Counted from the first letter of the stretch, positions 29,929 to 38,671 are shown. The stretch is DNA of 64,000 nucleotides from Candidatus Nitrosocosmicus agrestis (GCF_008389435.1 NZ_VUYS01000011.1:1-64000); one strand, 5' to 3'. The notes: generated by a model from the sequence alone, not told the origin. Translations and numbers: made by a program.

Positions 29929-30501
29929 TTAAAAAGAATACTGTATGAAATGACTATGAACTATTAATGGGAAATCTCTAGGCTATTTCTATTTTAATCA
30001 AATCAACAATAATATTTAATAATTAGATGGAAAATGAAAACAAAATAATGGAAAATGAATTTGAATGCATTACGAATTGTGTTTGTAAATATTAACTATC
30101 ATTATTAGTAGAGTACTCTATGATCAGAATCCAAAAACTAGATGTATCAAAATGCTTTTTAACGCAGCAACTAAAATGATGTAAATAAAGTGGAGAGATT
30201 GTAAGACTAAGTTAGTTACCAAAAACTAGTTAATACTGCTTATGGAATAAGGTTTTAGTAAGTCAAAAGGCCTGAGAGGCCTTTGGGTCAGGGATAAAAT
30301 GCAAATGACGAAAATAAAAATATATCTTAGAAAATAAGATCGGGGGTAGACAAGTTGGTTGGTTGGTCTGAAAGAATATATCAAATCAAAGTCCAGAAAA
30401 AGCAACTTTACAAAAAGGAATAACTGGATGTAGATAGAATACTTTTATCTAATTGATGACAATAAAAGGTCAATGTTCGATTAGAAATAGCCATTTATTG
30501 T
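29929..30501. other. Intergenic containing a compact GC-rich hairpin
   Basis: No gene is seen. Around 30350 there is a short TTGG repeat (AAGTTGGTTGGTTGG). The hairpin is listed separately. Confidence 0.45.
30266..30284. other. Perfect 8-bp hairpin, isolated
   Basis: AAAGGCCT, loop GAG, AGGCCTTT. The stem is perfect and GC-rich relative to the surrounding DNA, with no T run directly after it. It could be a protein-binding palindrome, a processing signal or part of a small RNA. No gene is within 200 bp. Confidence 0.6.
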
Positions 30502-30897
30502 CTATGCACCCAAAATCTCTTTTATAATAGGCCTTAAATCTTTAAAATGAAAAGGCTTTTCAAAAACCATATCTATTCCTGCTTGCTTTACCTCATCATA
30601 ATCCAGATTTGACTCTATCAAGAAATTAGTAATTAACAAGATCTTGACTGATTTATTGTATTCGCGTATTCTTTTAGCAAAGTCTATTCCACCTAGAGAT
30701 GGCATTCTCAAATCGGTGATTACTAGACTATATCTGTGATAATTCAGACTAAAGTTGTCCAAAGCCTCTTTGGGATCAGTAAAATACTCGCAATCCAGCC
30801 CACTTAATTCTATGAACCGGCTATAAAGTTCTACAAGTTCTTCTTCATCGTCCACTACCATGACTAATGGTCGAATGGCCGTATTTACAATGACCAT
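30502..30897 (-). CDS. Single-domain response regulator (receiver)
   Basis: A 131-residue CheY-like receiver. The acidic pocket is Asp16-Asp17 (VMVVDDEEELVELY), the phospho-acceptor is Asp62 (LVITDLRMPSLGGIDFAKRI), the switch Thr is Thr90 (ILLITNF) and the conserved Lys is Lys114 (VFEKPFHFKDL). There is no output domain, so it acts by protein contact or in a phosphorelay. No kinase gene is close. A decayed homologue lies directly upstream (31056-31452), so this pair arose by tandem duplication. Confidence 0.93.
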   Translation of the reverse strand: MVIVNTAIRPLVMVVDDEEELVELYSRFIELSGLDCEYFTDPKEALDNFSLNYHRYSLVITDLRMPSLGGIDFAKRIREYNKSVKILLITNFLIESNLDYDEVKQAGIDMVFEKPFHFKDLRPIIKEILGA

Positions 30898-31055
30898 AAT
30901 TAGTATATAAGATTTTGAAAATGTTGACGCAAAATACCATTAAAACTGAGTATTTATATCAAATATTGGAATTAAAATATAATCGAAGTCAATATGTTGA
31001 ATTAATGAAGAATATATTGCAAATTAAATGAATTTTATCCGATTTAAAACCAATC

Positions 31056-31452
31056 TTAAACAGATAGTATTTCACTGATTTTGGGTCCTAGGTCTTTTAA
31101 ACTAAATGGCTTTTGAAGTATTCCGATAATCTGAGCTTGTTTAAATTTGTCACTTTGTAAGCAAGCATCCACCACAAAAGCGGTGATTAAAAGAATCTTC
31201 ACTGTCTCGCTATATTCTGTTACTTTTTATTGCAATCTCTATCTCATTTAGATTAGGCATTCTCAGATCTGTAATAATCATGTTAATTTTATCACGATTC
31301 TTAATGAAGTATTCTAGAGCCACTATAGGATCAGTAAACGAAATAGAATCATAACCAGACCTTTCTAAAAAGACGTTAAATAGATTCACAAATTCTTCAA
31401 TTTCCATCACCATAACGGCGAAAGCAATGGGCAATGGCATTGTTAACATCAT
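31056..31452 (-). pseudogene. Decayed response regulator receiver
   Basis: The first 80 codons (31452 to 31210) read VMVMEIEEFVNLFNVFLERS, where the acidic Asp pair is replaced by Met-Glu-Ile. They go on to MIITDLRMPNLNEIE with the acceptor Asp kept, then lose phase. Deleting one A from the run complementary to T5 at 31224-31228 gives AIKVTEYSETVKILLITAF, then LQKPFSLKDLGPKISEIL and a stop at 31056. Total length is 397 nt, that is 132 codons plus one base. Loss of the metal-binding acids and the frameshift agree that it is dead. Confidence 0.85.
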
Positions 31453-31636
31453 TCATTACTAAATATATATGAATTTTTGGTAAAAGGCTGAAATACTTGT
31501 ACAAAGTCTATCGGTGAATAGGCAATACTGGTTATTATGAATGGATGAATTGACTTGTTGATTTGTTAAAGTGATGGTATTATAACAAAATAGTTTAATA
31601 TAAGAGATAAAAATAAAATGTTATTATATATATAAA

Positions 31637-31811
31637 CTAAGCCTTATCGCCTTCACTTGTTAGTCTTTTTCTATCTTCTTCATCAACATAATGAAGTCCT
31701 CTTTTCTTATGTTGACCTCTTCACTTGCATATGCTCCTCGCTCTCTTGTTTCTTAATCCGCTAGGCTAGGCCTCTATTATAGTTGTTTTTGTTATCCTTA
31801 TCATATACCAT
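31637..31811 (-). pseudogene. Decayed small hydrophilic protein gene (possibly Con-10/KGG-like)
   Basis: ATG at 31811 opens MVYDKDNKNNYNRGLA and a stop. A second frame continues LAD, stop, ETRERGAYASEEVNIR. The third frame carries KRGLHYVDEEDRKRLTSEGD and ends KA-stop at 31637. The three pieces follow each other without gaps, so at least two frameshifts and one nonsense change broke a protein of about 58 residues. Its charged composition recalls small stress-induced KGG/Con-10 proteins, but that is only a resemblance. The rest of 31453-31962 is featureless. Confidence 0.5.
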
Positions 31812-31962
31812 TGTACTTATTTTTGAATTGATACTTGTTAATGACGATGCAATTTTAAAGCAAACTTTGATGTCTAAATTATACTATAAAGACTGCATAA
31901 TTTAGAATATTGAACTAGTTTGTTTTTATTTAATGATTAAATAGTATCTTTTTAGACATGAT

Positions 31963-32202
31963 ATGAACCTAGAATTTGTTAGAGCTTTGGATATTGAGAA
32001 GGTAGAGAAAATTAGAAATAGACTAGAATGGTTTCATTCAAATTACGGATATTTTGAAAAATATTACCCCGGTAATCATTTTGCAATAAAAGATCAAAAA
32101 GTACTAGACTGCGACAGGAGCTTGGATACATTATTAGAGCGGTTACAAATAAGGGATTACAGAGATTCTATTGCTGTTGAATTTGTTTATCCTCGATCAT
32201 GA
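31963..32202 (+). CDS. DUF5678-like small protein
   Basis: A 79-residue protein. After a helical start (ALDIEKVEKIRNRLEWFHSN) come YFEKYYPGNHFAIKDQKVLD and LDTLLERLQIRDYRDSIAVE, then FVYPRS. The order Y-P-G-x-x-x-A-I-K-x-x-K-V-x, a helix with L-x-x-L-L-x-x-L, and a last V-E-F/Y-V strand is that of DUF5678-type proteins, which are common in archaea and of unknown function. It is a single gene, preceded by a T-rich AT box region. Confidence 0.65.
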   Translation: MNLEFVRALDIEKVEKIRNRLEWFHSNYGYFEKYYPGNHFAIKDQKVLDCDRSLDTLLERLQIRDYRDSIAVEFVYPRS

Positions 32203-32527
32203 AATATGGTACCTCAGCGGAATAAGTAACACCATTATCATGATAATCATCAAAACATAAAATTTGGGATGGTTTTGGTTTATAATATGAATATTAAAGT
32301 TTCGTCCGATAGACACCGAAACAATGGTCTTACAATCTGATTGTAATAGGACCATTTTAACAAAAAATAATTTAACTATTGGAATAGTCAATAATTCAAA
32401 AGCGCTTTTATTGAATAAGGCTAAATTTCTTACGAAATTATAGTTTTATTCTTTAAAAGCAATAATGTTTACTTAACATACTATTTAACATGTGATCTTG
32501 GCAGCATTTAGCACATCACATCCATTT
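32203..32527. other. Intergenic, nothing evident
   Basis: AT-rich spacer with no supported coding or RNA feature. Confidence 0.4.
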
Positions 32528-32786
32528 ATGGTTGATTCGTACCTGTATATTGCCGACATACTCTCATTAAAATGGATCCTTATTATGGTTAAATCCTCAA
32601 ACTATCTAACCATTTCAGGATGATTTCTCTTTGTATGACTTTTTCAATCATATTGCAGTAATTATTATAGTACCGTCTATCATTATAATGACAGTTGCAC
32701 AAATGTCTGTGGACAAATCTCCATTTATAACACCAATTCCAGCCACAAATTCAAATACCCGATTTAATAAAAAATTAGTCTCATAG
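32528..32786 (+). pseudogene. Possible frameshifted membrane or exported small protein
   Basis: ATG at 32528 opens MVDSYLYIADILSLKWILIM ... NYLTISG and TGA. One base out of phase, PFQDDFSLYDFFNHIAVIII ... MTVAQMSVDKSPFITPIPAT runs to TAG at 32784. The two halves sum to 86 codons plus one base, as expected of one frameshift. A hydrophobic segment (IAVIIIVPSIIIM) suggests a membrane span. No family is recognised and chance remains possible. From 32787 to 32930 nothing else is seen. Confidence 0.35.
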
Positions 32787-32930
32787 TATGAATAAAATAA
32801 CACGAATTAATTCATTAGTCAGTTTTGGCAATTATCCATATATAGAAATTGTGTCTAATATCACACAAAAAATTATGAACCAATTAATTCAGTCAAAATG
32901 TTTATTATTGGAAAATAGTAAGAAATACAT

Positions 32931-33581
32931 ATGACTCTATTAATTGATCAAATTAATTTCGAAATCGACAAACACAGTCTTTTGAAACATAAATTTTATC
33001 AAATGTGGCAAGAGGGCAAATTAACTTTAGACCACTTGTCCGGATATTCTAAAGAATACTATCAATTGGTTAAAAATGTTCCAAACTTTGTACAAAACAT
33101 ATTAAATAACAATCCTAATCCTAAATACAACAAAATTATCGAAGGTAACTTAATAGAAGAAAGAGAGCATATAGCTCCATGGGAAGAGTTTGCCTCTAGT
33201 TTGAAAATTAAACATAGTGACCTAAAAAAATACGAGGGAGATTCTTTGACTAATAATGCAGTCCAAAGATTGAATGATATTTCAAATTCATCATTTGAGG
33301 AAGGTATAGCTGCGATGTATGCATTCGAGAAGCAACTGCCCAAGATCAGTCAGACGAAAAGAGAAGGATTAGTGGATTTCTACGGTTTAACTGAGGAAAA
33401 TGCTCATAAATATTTCAAAATCCATGAAGAAGTAGATGTGATGCACGCTAAGATTTGGGAGAATATACTAAATGAATGCAGTTCTGATAAACACGAAAGG
33501 ATATTAGATGCAGTAAGAGAATCGATGAGTGCTCAAAATTCGTTGTTAGATGCAGTCCAACAAAAGTATGTCGAAAAATAA
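32931..33581 (+). CDS. Heme-oxygenase-like diiron protein (CADD/TenA/PqqC superfamily)
   Basis: A 216-residue all-helical protein with family phrases HKFYQMWQEGKLTLDHLSGY, EEREHIAPWEEFA, AAMYAFEKQLPKIS and EENAHKYFKIHEEVDVMHAK. Glu133, His165, Asp169 and His172 have the same spacing as metal ligands of Chlamydia CADD, with a further Glu/His in EEREH (76-80). Lys143 and an N-terminal Tyr (Y23) could correspond to residues needed by CADD, which makes para-aminobenzoate from its own tyrosine. A role in a pABA bypass is therefore plausible for a folate/methanopterin user. A TenA-like thiaminase role is the alternative. Confidence 0.8.
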   Translation: MTLLIDQINFEIDKHSLLKHKFYQMWQEGKLTLDHLSGYSKEYYQLVKNVPNFVQNILNNNPNPKYNKIIEGNLIEEREHIAPWEEFASSLKIKHSDLKKYEGDSLTNNAVQRLNDISNSSFEEGIAAMYAFEKQLPKISQTKREGLVDFYGLTEENAHKYFKIHEEVDVMHAKIWENILNECSSDKHERILDAVRESMSAQNSLLDAVQQKYVEK

Positions 33582-33592
33582 TCTTACGAATT

Positions 33593-33620
33593 CAAACAAA
33601 ACCTTTCAAACAAAACCTTT
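33593..33620. repeat. 14-bp tandem duplication upstream of tRNA-Met
   Basis: CAAACAAAACCTTT occurs twice in direct succession, and the second copy runs into the TATA box of the tRNA. Confidence 0.9.
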
Positions 33621-33625
33621 ATACA
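33617..33625 (+). promoter_or_regulatory. TATA box of tRNA-Met
   Basis: CTTTATACA is centred about 33 nt upstream of the mature tRNA 5' end, leaving room for a short 5' leader. Confidence 0.65.
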
Positions 33626-33653
33626 TTCATTTCTATCCTAGACTTAAATGAAT

Positions 33654-33727
33654 GGGCCCATAGCTTAGCCTGGTAGAGCGACCGGCTCATAACCGGTAGG
33701 CCAGGGGTTCAAACCCCCTTGGGCCCA
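33654..33727 (+). tRNA. trnM: tRNA-Met (CAU), elongator type
   Basis: 74 nt. The acceptor stem GGGCCCA pairs with TGGGCCC and the discriminator is A. The D arm is GCTTAGCCTGGTAGAGC. The anticodon stem ACCGG-CTCATAA-CCGGT holds anticodon CAT. The variable loop is AGGCC and the T arm AGGGG-TTCAAAC-CCCCT. CCA is not encoded, and there is no intron. The sequence looks like an archaeal elongator tRNA-Met; a tRNA-Ile with modified C34 is less likely given the acceptor stem. A T6 run follows. Confidence 0.95.
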
Positions 33728-33747
33728 TTATAATTTATAGTAACAGG

Positions 33748-33753
33748 TTTTTT
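33748..33753 (+). terminator. Poly-T terminator after tRNA-Met
   Basis: TTTTTT lies 21 nt downstream of the tRNA 3' end. Confidence 0.6.
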
Positions 33754-33780
33754 GTAAAAAGACCCGTTAATTGTACCTGT

Positions 33781-34059
33781 TTACCTATTGGAACGACACT
33801 CTTCATTGGTTTTTAATGAGAAATAGGAAACTCCGGGGCCAGGGCTGATCTGGGTTCCTAAGACTGCGTCTTTACCAACCTGATTACCTCGTTTGGGGCT
33901 AGGAAAGGCTTCGTTGAGGGTCTTTCCAACAGAACAATCTTTATCTGCACTCACAATTTGTGGTAGGTTTGAATCCATAGCGGCCATCAACATTATTGCA
34001 ATTACTGAGGAGATAATTAATGGTTTTATTGATTTTTTCAAAGTATTAATTTTATACAT
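33781..34059 (-). CDS. Small exported protein of unknown function
   Basis: A 92-residue protein with a signal peptide: KKSIKPLIISSVIAIMLMAA, then a likely cut near IVSA-DKD. The mature part (DCSVGKTLNEAFPSPKRGNQ ... VLGTQISPGPGVSYFSLKTN ... EECRSNR) has two Cys that may form a disulfide. It is small, polar and unrecognised, and lies convergent to the tRNA. Confidence 0.65.
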   Translation of the reverse strand: MYKINTLKKSIKPLIISSVIAIMLMAAMDSNLPQIVSADKDCSVGKTLNEAFPSPKRGNQVGKDAVLGTQISPGPGVSYFSLKTNEECRSNR

Positions 34060-34375
34060 TGAATGTAAACCTTATTTATTATATATTTATGGTATGTATC
34101 ACATATAACTAAAAATTTTACAATTTAATCGAATGGTGTACTATTAGAAGATAATCGTGTGTACTCGTAATATCGATATTACTTTACCCATTAGTATAGC
34201 ATTGCTTCTAGAATCAAAATCATTTATAATGAATTTGACATGTTGTACACAGTTTTTTAATATATATTCTATAATAGTTCTGTTCTAAACTCTATCTAAA
34301 AAAAGTAAATATGTAACTTGGCAATATACTTAAATAGATTTTTATAATACTCATGGGTTATGCAGACTATAGCCA
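34060..34375. other. Divergent promoter region
   Basis: A 316-bp AT-rich spacer between two divergent genes. TTTTTATAAT at 34339-34348 is a TATA box about 30 nt before the patatin ATG; TATATATTTATGG-type sequence near 34080 may serve the minus-strand gene. Confidence 0.5.
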
Positions 34376-36175
34376 ATGATCATAAAAAACGAGAAATCAG
34401 TGATATTCACGAAAAATAAAAAAGGTGAGACTGTTGGCATACCAACCAAACAAAGAGCATTAGTTTTACAAGGGGGAGGTGCTTTAGGATATTATGAAAT
34501 AGGTGTTTTACAGTCGATATGTGAATACCTGTTTAATAGAATAAATTCAGAGAACGAAACTGAAGAGAAAATAGAAGCAAGAAATGTTAAAGGATCAAAC
34601 GCAAAACCTAATGATGAACCTTACAAAATTAATACCATTGTAAAAAATAATCAAGACAGTGAACAACTTTTTGATATTATTGCAGGCGTATCTATTGGTG
34701 CAATCAATGCAGTATTTCTGGTAGATTATGTCTTGAAGAATAATGGAAAATGGAAAGGGGCAGATTCAAAGCTCAAGGAATTTTGGAACAACTTTAAAGC
34801 AAATACATATGCTGAATCTAATCCCTGGTTTACAACAATGTGGGAAGGTCTCAGATTTTTTAATAATGGACTTGCATCAACGGAGGCAGCCCGGCGATAC
34901 TGGTCATTTTATGAACTTGCTTGTTTATCTCCGCCTTTCGGAGGAACTTCACCGAACCTGTGTAATTCTTCTATGCAATTTGATACACGATATTTTAGTC
35001 ATCTTAATAATTTTCTAGCCTATGATTATAAACCACTCATAAACCTAATGGAAAGAAGCATTAACTATCCAATAAAAACAGATTTTGAGAAAAATCAACC
35101 GAGACTTTTATTGATTTCAGTAGACGTTAAAGACTGTTCTACTGCTGTTACTTTTGATAGTTATAGAAGTTACAAAAGTGTATGTGATGTATGTGGACTC
35201 GACCTGAAACAAAATAACTTATTGGCAATGCATATTATTGACCATGTCAAAGAGATTTCTGATACTAATAAAAGTATCAATAATAAAATAATTTATAAAA
35301 GTATTCCTACTACTGAAAATAATAACCATTACAATGATGATACAGACAAGGAGCACATCTGGACTTCTATATATGGAGATGAAGTAGTAGATAATGGTGT
35401 AAGAAAGCATGTCATTTCCTACAATGGTATAGACAATGACATTCTAATGGCTAGTTGTCTGTTTCCATACTCAAACTATCACACAAGTCTCTATGATTTG
35501 GTATCTAAGGAACTTCGGACATTTTGGGACGGAGCATTTTTAAGTAATACTCCTTTAAGAGAACTACTTCAAAAACATAAAGATTTTTGGACCAGTTATT
35601 TTAACGCAAATGACATTGATTACGATAAAATGGGAGAATGCCAAAGTGAAATAAATCAAAATACAAGTTTAGGGCCATCTTCTGTTAAACCAAAAATTCC
35701 TGACCTAGAAGTTTTTATTGTCAACCTTTATCCTGCATTGGAAACAAAGGATGATTCAATTCCAAAAGATAGAGACAAAATTGAAGACAGAATGAATGAC
35801 ATACGTTTTCACGATCGTTCTAAATATGATGAAAAAGTGGCTCATCTTGTAACTGATTATATTGATTTGACTAGACGGTTAATAAGATTAGCAAAGGAGA
35901 CAGGAAAAATAAGTGAGGAACAACTAAATGATATAATGGGGATCACTGGAGAGTCAACCTCACGTGATGTTAAAAAGCAAAGGAATTTTTTAAGCCTTGT
36001 GGAAGATAAATTTTTGGTTAAGGTTTATCGTATAGATAGACAGGACGACATAAATACTATTTATGGTAAAGCAAGCGATTTTACACCTACAACTCTGGAA
36101 AATTTATACAAAGAAGGCGTTAAAGACACTAACAGATTGTTTCATAATTTGTACAAAAAGACAAGCATCATTTGA
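34376..36175 (+). CDS. Large patatin-like phospholipase with inserted C2H2 zinc finger
   Basis: A 599-residue protein. The patatin core has ALVLQGGGALGYYEIGVLQS (28-47) as oxyanion loop, AGVSIGAINA with nucleophile Ser106, and Asp385 in FWDGAFLSNTPLREL. Between TFDSYRS and the strand leading to Asp385, an extra segment of about 85 residues holds Cys270-x2-Cys273-x12-His286-x3-His290 (VCDVCGLDLKQ ... AMHIIDH), an exact classical C2H2 finger. The smaller patatin at 17424 lacks it. The C-terminal 200 residues are charged and helical. The dyad is intact, so an active lipid acyl hydrolase is likely; the finger may bind nucleic acid, protein or zinc for regulation. It is a single gene with its own TATA box. 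Confidence 0.88.
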   Translation: MIIKNEKSVIFTKNKKGETVGIPTKQRALVLQGGGALGYYEIGVLQSICEYLFNRINSENETEEKIEARNVKGSNAKPNDEPYKINTIVKNNQDSEQLFDIIAGVSIGAINAVFLVDYVLKNNGKWKGADSKLKEFWNNFKANTYAESNPWFTTMWEGLRFFNNGLASTEAARRYWSFYELACLSPPFGGTSPNLCNSSMQFDTRYFSHLNNFLAYDYKPLINLMERSINYPIKTDFEKNQPRLLLISVDVKDCSTAVTFDSYRSYKSVCDVCGLDLKQNNLLAMHIIDHVKEISDTNKSINNKIIYKSIPTTENNNHYNDDTDKEHIWTSIYGDEVVDNGVRKHVISYNGIDNDILMASCLFPYSNYHTSLYDLVSKELRTFWDGAFLSNTPLRELLQKHKDFWTSYFNANDIDYDKMGECQSEINQNTSLGPSSVKPKIPDLEVFIVNLYPALETKDDSIPKDRDKIEDRMNDIRFHDRSKYDEKVAHLVTDYIDLTRRLIRLAKETGKISEEQLNDIMGITGESTSRDVKKQRNFLSLVEDKFLVKVYRIDRQDDINTIYGKASDFTPTTLENLYKEGVKDTNRLFHNLYKKTSII

Positions 36176-36235
36176 TCAACTCTGATTTTTATCATACATT
36201 TTCTATTGGATTTAAATATAATAGTGCCAATTTCA

Positions 36236-36907
36236 GCCTCTGTTCATTTAACGAAATCTTATAGCTTGAAGATGCTTTATCTCCTTTATGATTACCAGAA
36301 ATAAAACACCTTCAAAGTATGTTTGCTATGGACTACATCTATACTTTTCAGGTCTTTCTCTTAGAATCTTAGAAAAGCCACTGAAAGATTATCTCAATTG
36401 TTTAAACGAAATCACGTTTCCATCTGAAATTGGATTCAAAAGTATCATGTTAGAATAATCTCGTAGAAAAGAAAAAGGATTTTGGAATTTATCGTCGACG
36501 AGACTTTGCTTAGGGTTGGTTCAGAATATGTATGGCTCTGGGTGGCTATTGAACCTGAAGCTAAGCAAAGACTCTAGCTATCTTTATCTAAAGAGAGAAA
36601 CATATTTGTATTCGAAAGATATCCTTCAGGTTTAGTAAAAATCCACTAGAAGCATCTTGTATCCACAGATGGCGGAACATGGCATCTGATGGTTTGCAGA
36701 TTCCTTGGGTTAGAACATCATATTCATTCTTCAGTAGAGAAGAGCCTTATAGAAATGAAAATGCAGTACATTAAAGACAGAACGGAAAGTTTTGATGATT
36801 ACTTTCCTTGTAGACTAAAGAACTATATACTAAAACATGTAGGTAATTGGTTGAATTTATTTGTTGATTATCACAACAACGAGTTAATCCGTTAAATGAA
36901 TAGAGCC
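36236..36907 (+). mobile_element. IS6-type insertion sequence, copy 4, degenerate
   Basis: A 672-bp element. The left end is GCCTCTGTTCATTTAACG with one substitution, and the right end is CGTTAAATGAATAGAGCC (also one change). No target duplication is visible in the flanks. Internally the transposase starts ITRNKTPSKYVCYGLHLYFS, then a duplicated CTTAGAATCTTAGA and further changes break the frame. First-Asp region VDETLLRVGSEYVWLWVAIE is readable in another frame, and only the C-terminal piece at 36689-36895 (SLIEMKMQYIKDRTE ... LFVDYHNNELIR) is open. Here the catalytic Glu context has drifted. It is the oldest copy in the window. Confidence 0.85.
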
Positions 36908-36966
36908 ATCAATTGTTATGATGCATTTTAAATACCTTGATTCACACTTTTAGATATTGACTGATC

Positions 36967-37206
36967 ATGGTGTGCAAAGGAATATGTATCAGGCACAAAG
37001 CGTCTAAATCTAGGAAGAGTAATTCTCATTATTTATTAAATCATAAACGCTGTCAAATTTGTCAAATATTCCTTGAATGGAAGGCGGGTTTTAAATGTCC
37101 ATGCTGCGGTTCTAAACTGAGAACCAAACCTCGAAATAAAAAATTCAAAAACATGTATCGTGAAGACATGGATAAAAAAGGAACAACAACAAATTCTTTA
37201 CTCTAG
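36967..37206 (+). CDS. Cys-rich small zinc-ribbon protein
   Basis: A 79-residue basic protein, MVCKGICIRHKASKSRKSNS..., with KRCQICQIFLEWKAGFKCPC and CGSKLRTKPRNKKFK. Cys29-x2-Cys32 and Cys44-x-Cys46/Cys47 make a zinc ribbon, and Cys3/Cys7 may form another site. I recall very similar proteins in other thaumarchaeal genomes, where they occur in several copies. The high Lys/Arg content suggests nucleic-acid contact. It starts 60 bp after IS copy 4. Confidence 0.75.
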   Translation: MVCKGICIRHKASKSRKSNSHYLLNHKRCQICQIFLEWKAGFKCPCCGSKLRTKPRNKKFKNMYREDMDKKGTTTNSLL

Positions 37207-38071
37207 ACAGTACCATTTTATTATTGATATATAAAACGAATACTGGACATTCCGGAAAAATATTTACTGCGATAGAGGTTGCATCTAAAATATCAAATTA
37301 AACCACCAATTAATACCTGTAATAATTCCTAAAAGGAACTATTATTAAATGGCCGCTATTAGTATGTAACTAAAAAAACAATCTTTCAATTTTGTACCTC
37401 TACTCTATTAACTCTTTCCAATATTTTTCAGTGGGTGACAACAACAGTTTAACAAGAAAATGGTAATTTTTTTTTGAATCTTTGATGTCATTCTATCATA
37501 ATAGGTAAATGAGTAAAACGGGGAATGGCTTGAGAGTTAGAAGTTCTCCTTCAGATTTTGCTAATAACTAAAACTTGTACTAAACGGCAAATTATTCCAC
37601 TACCTCTCTTTCAAATCTTTTTTGGTCATACTTCAAATAAATAACAATTAACAATGTCTTCCACAAGTTGTCTCTTATCACTATAATTTAGTAACCAGGC
37701 TTGTACAATACAATGCTATATGCCATTAAATCTAGTTGAAATTCAATATTAAAAGTTGTATGACAATGTCGCCTCAGACTTGTTTTATGCTTGCATAGTA
37801 ATCATCATGATTCTTCAATCAAGTTCTTATAGTATGAGAATACATGATTCTTCTATTCAGTTAGCAAATCATAAATCGATTTATTAGTACTATATCTATT
37901 TTAAGTTCCACAAGTCCATTACTATCTTAAGGAACTATCATATTTACCAACATTAATTGACCTTTTAGTTATAAAAAAAAGTCAATTGAGCTCTTTTACC
38001 TACGGTACTCAAACCTCCTTGTACTTCGGTTATGGGATAGTAATATTTTTTAGACATTGCAATTGATTTAC
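37207..38071. other. Intergenic, nothing evident
   Basis: 865 bp of AT-rich sequence. Short protein-like traces (for example GHSGKIFTAIEVASKIS near 37245-37300) are too short to call. Confidence 0.4.
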
Positions 38072-38671
38072 TTATTGGTAACTATGATCATTAAGATCAT
38101 TAACAAAAAATGACTTTTCATAAAAGTGAATAGGTATATTTTTGTCAACATTTTCTTCCTGTGAATCACTCCATATGCCTACTATTACTCTATACTCGCC
38201 TTTTGGAGCAGATTCTGGGATTTTCCATGACCATTCAAACCAATTGGTTTTTACATTGCGACCATGAATCTTTCCTAAATCAAATGGAATATTATGAATA
38301 TTCCAAGCATTCTGTATGTTCCCATTGATGGTCATATCACAAAAAGATGTTACATTGCCACTTGCATCATCTAAATGAATTGTATTGGGTGGAAAAAATG
38401 AATGTTTAGGTGGGATAATTTCTGCGGCAAAATAACTGTATTGTGTATTGCCAAAAAATCGTGATTTAAAAATAACGACATCATTATTTTTGTCATATTT
38501 TTCCTGTTTATTTTTTATTTCACCTTCAAAGATTGAATCGCCTATATAGACAAATCGATTTGTTTTTATATTCTCATCGTCAGTATTCTTTTTTCTCAAA
38601 ATAATATCAATTAATTTAGAAATACTCATTCCACACCGATTATACATTCTTGTCCACCGGAATTGTTTCAA
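38072..38671 (-). CDS. Protein of unknown function, possible Ig-like C-terminal domain
   Basis: A 199-residue protein. The N-terminal 40 residues are basic (RRWTRMYNRCG-like, then IILRKKNTDDEN) with no signal peptide. The rest is strand-rich with many aromatics: VVIFKSRFFGNTQYSYFAAE, NAWNIHNIPFDLGKIHGRNV, WFEWSWKIPESAPKGEYRVI and VGIWSD. The phrase W-x-I-P-x-x-A-P-x-G-x-Y-x-V is typical of immunoglobulin-like or macroglobulin-type beta domains. I do not recognise a family; both neighbours are far away. Confidence 0.65.
   Translation of the reverse strand: MKQFRWTRMYNRCGMSISKLIDIILRKKNTDDENIKTNRFVYIGDSIFEGEIKNKQEKYDKNNDVVIFKSRFFGNTQYSYFAAEIIPPKHSFFPPNTIHLDDASGNVTSFCDMTINGNIQNAWNIHNIPFDLGKIHGRNVKTNWFEWSWKIPESAPKGEYRVIVGIWSDSQEENVDKNIPIHFYEKSFFVNDLNDHSYQ

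Noticed and set aside
30350-30366. TTGG tetranucleotide repeat
   Set aside because: Only three units; too short to be meaningful.
36228-36914. Shared CAATT near both ends of IS copy 4 as a target duplication
   Set aside because: The two CAATT strings lie at different distances from the element ends, so they are not a true flanking duplication.
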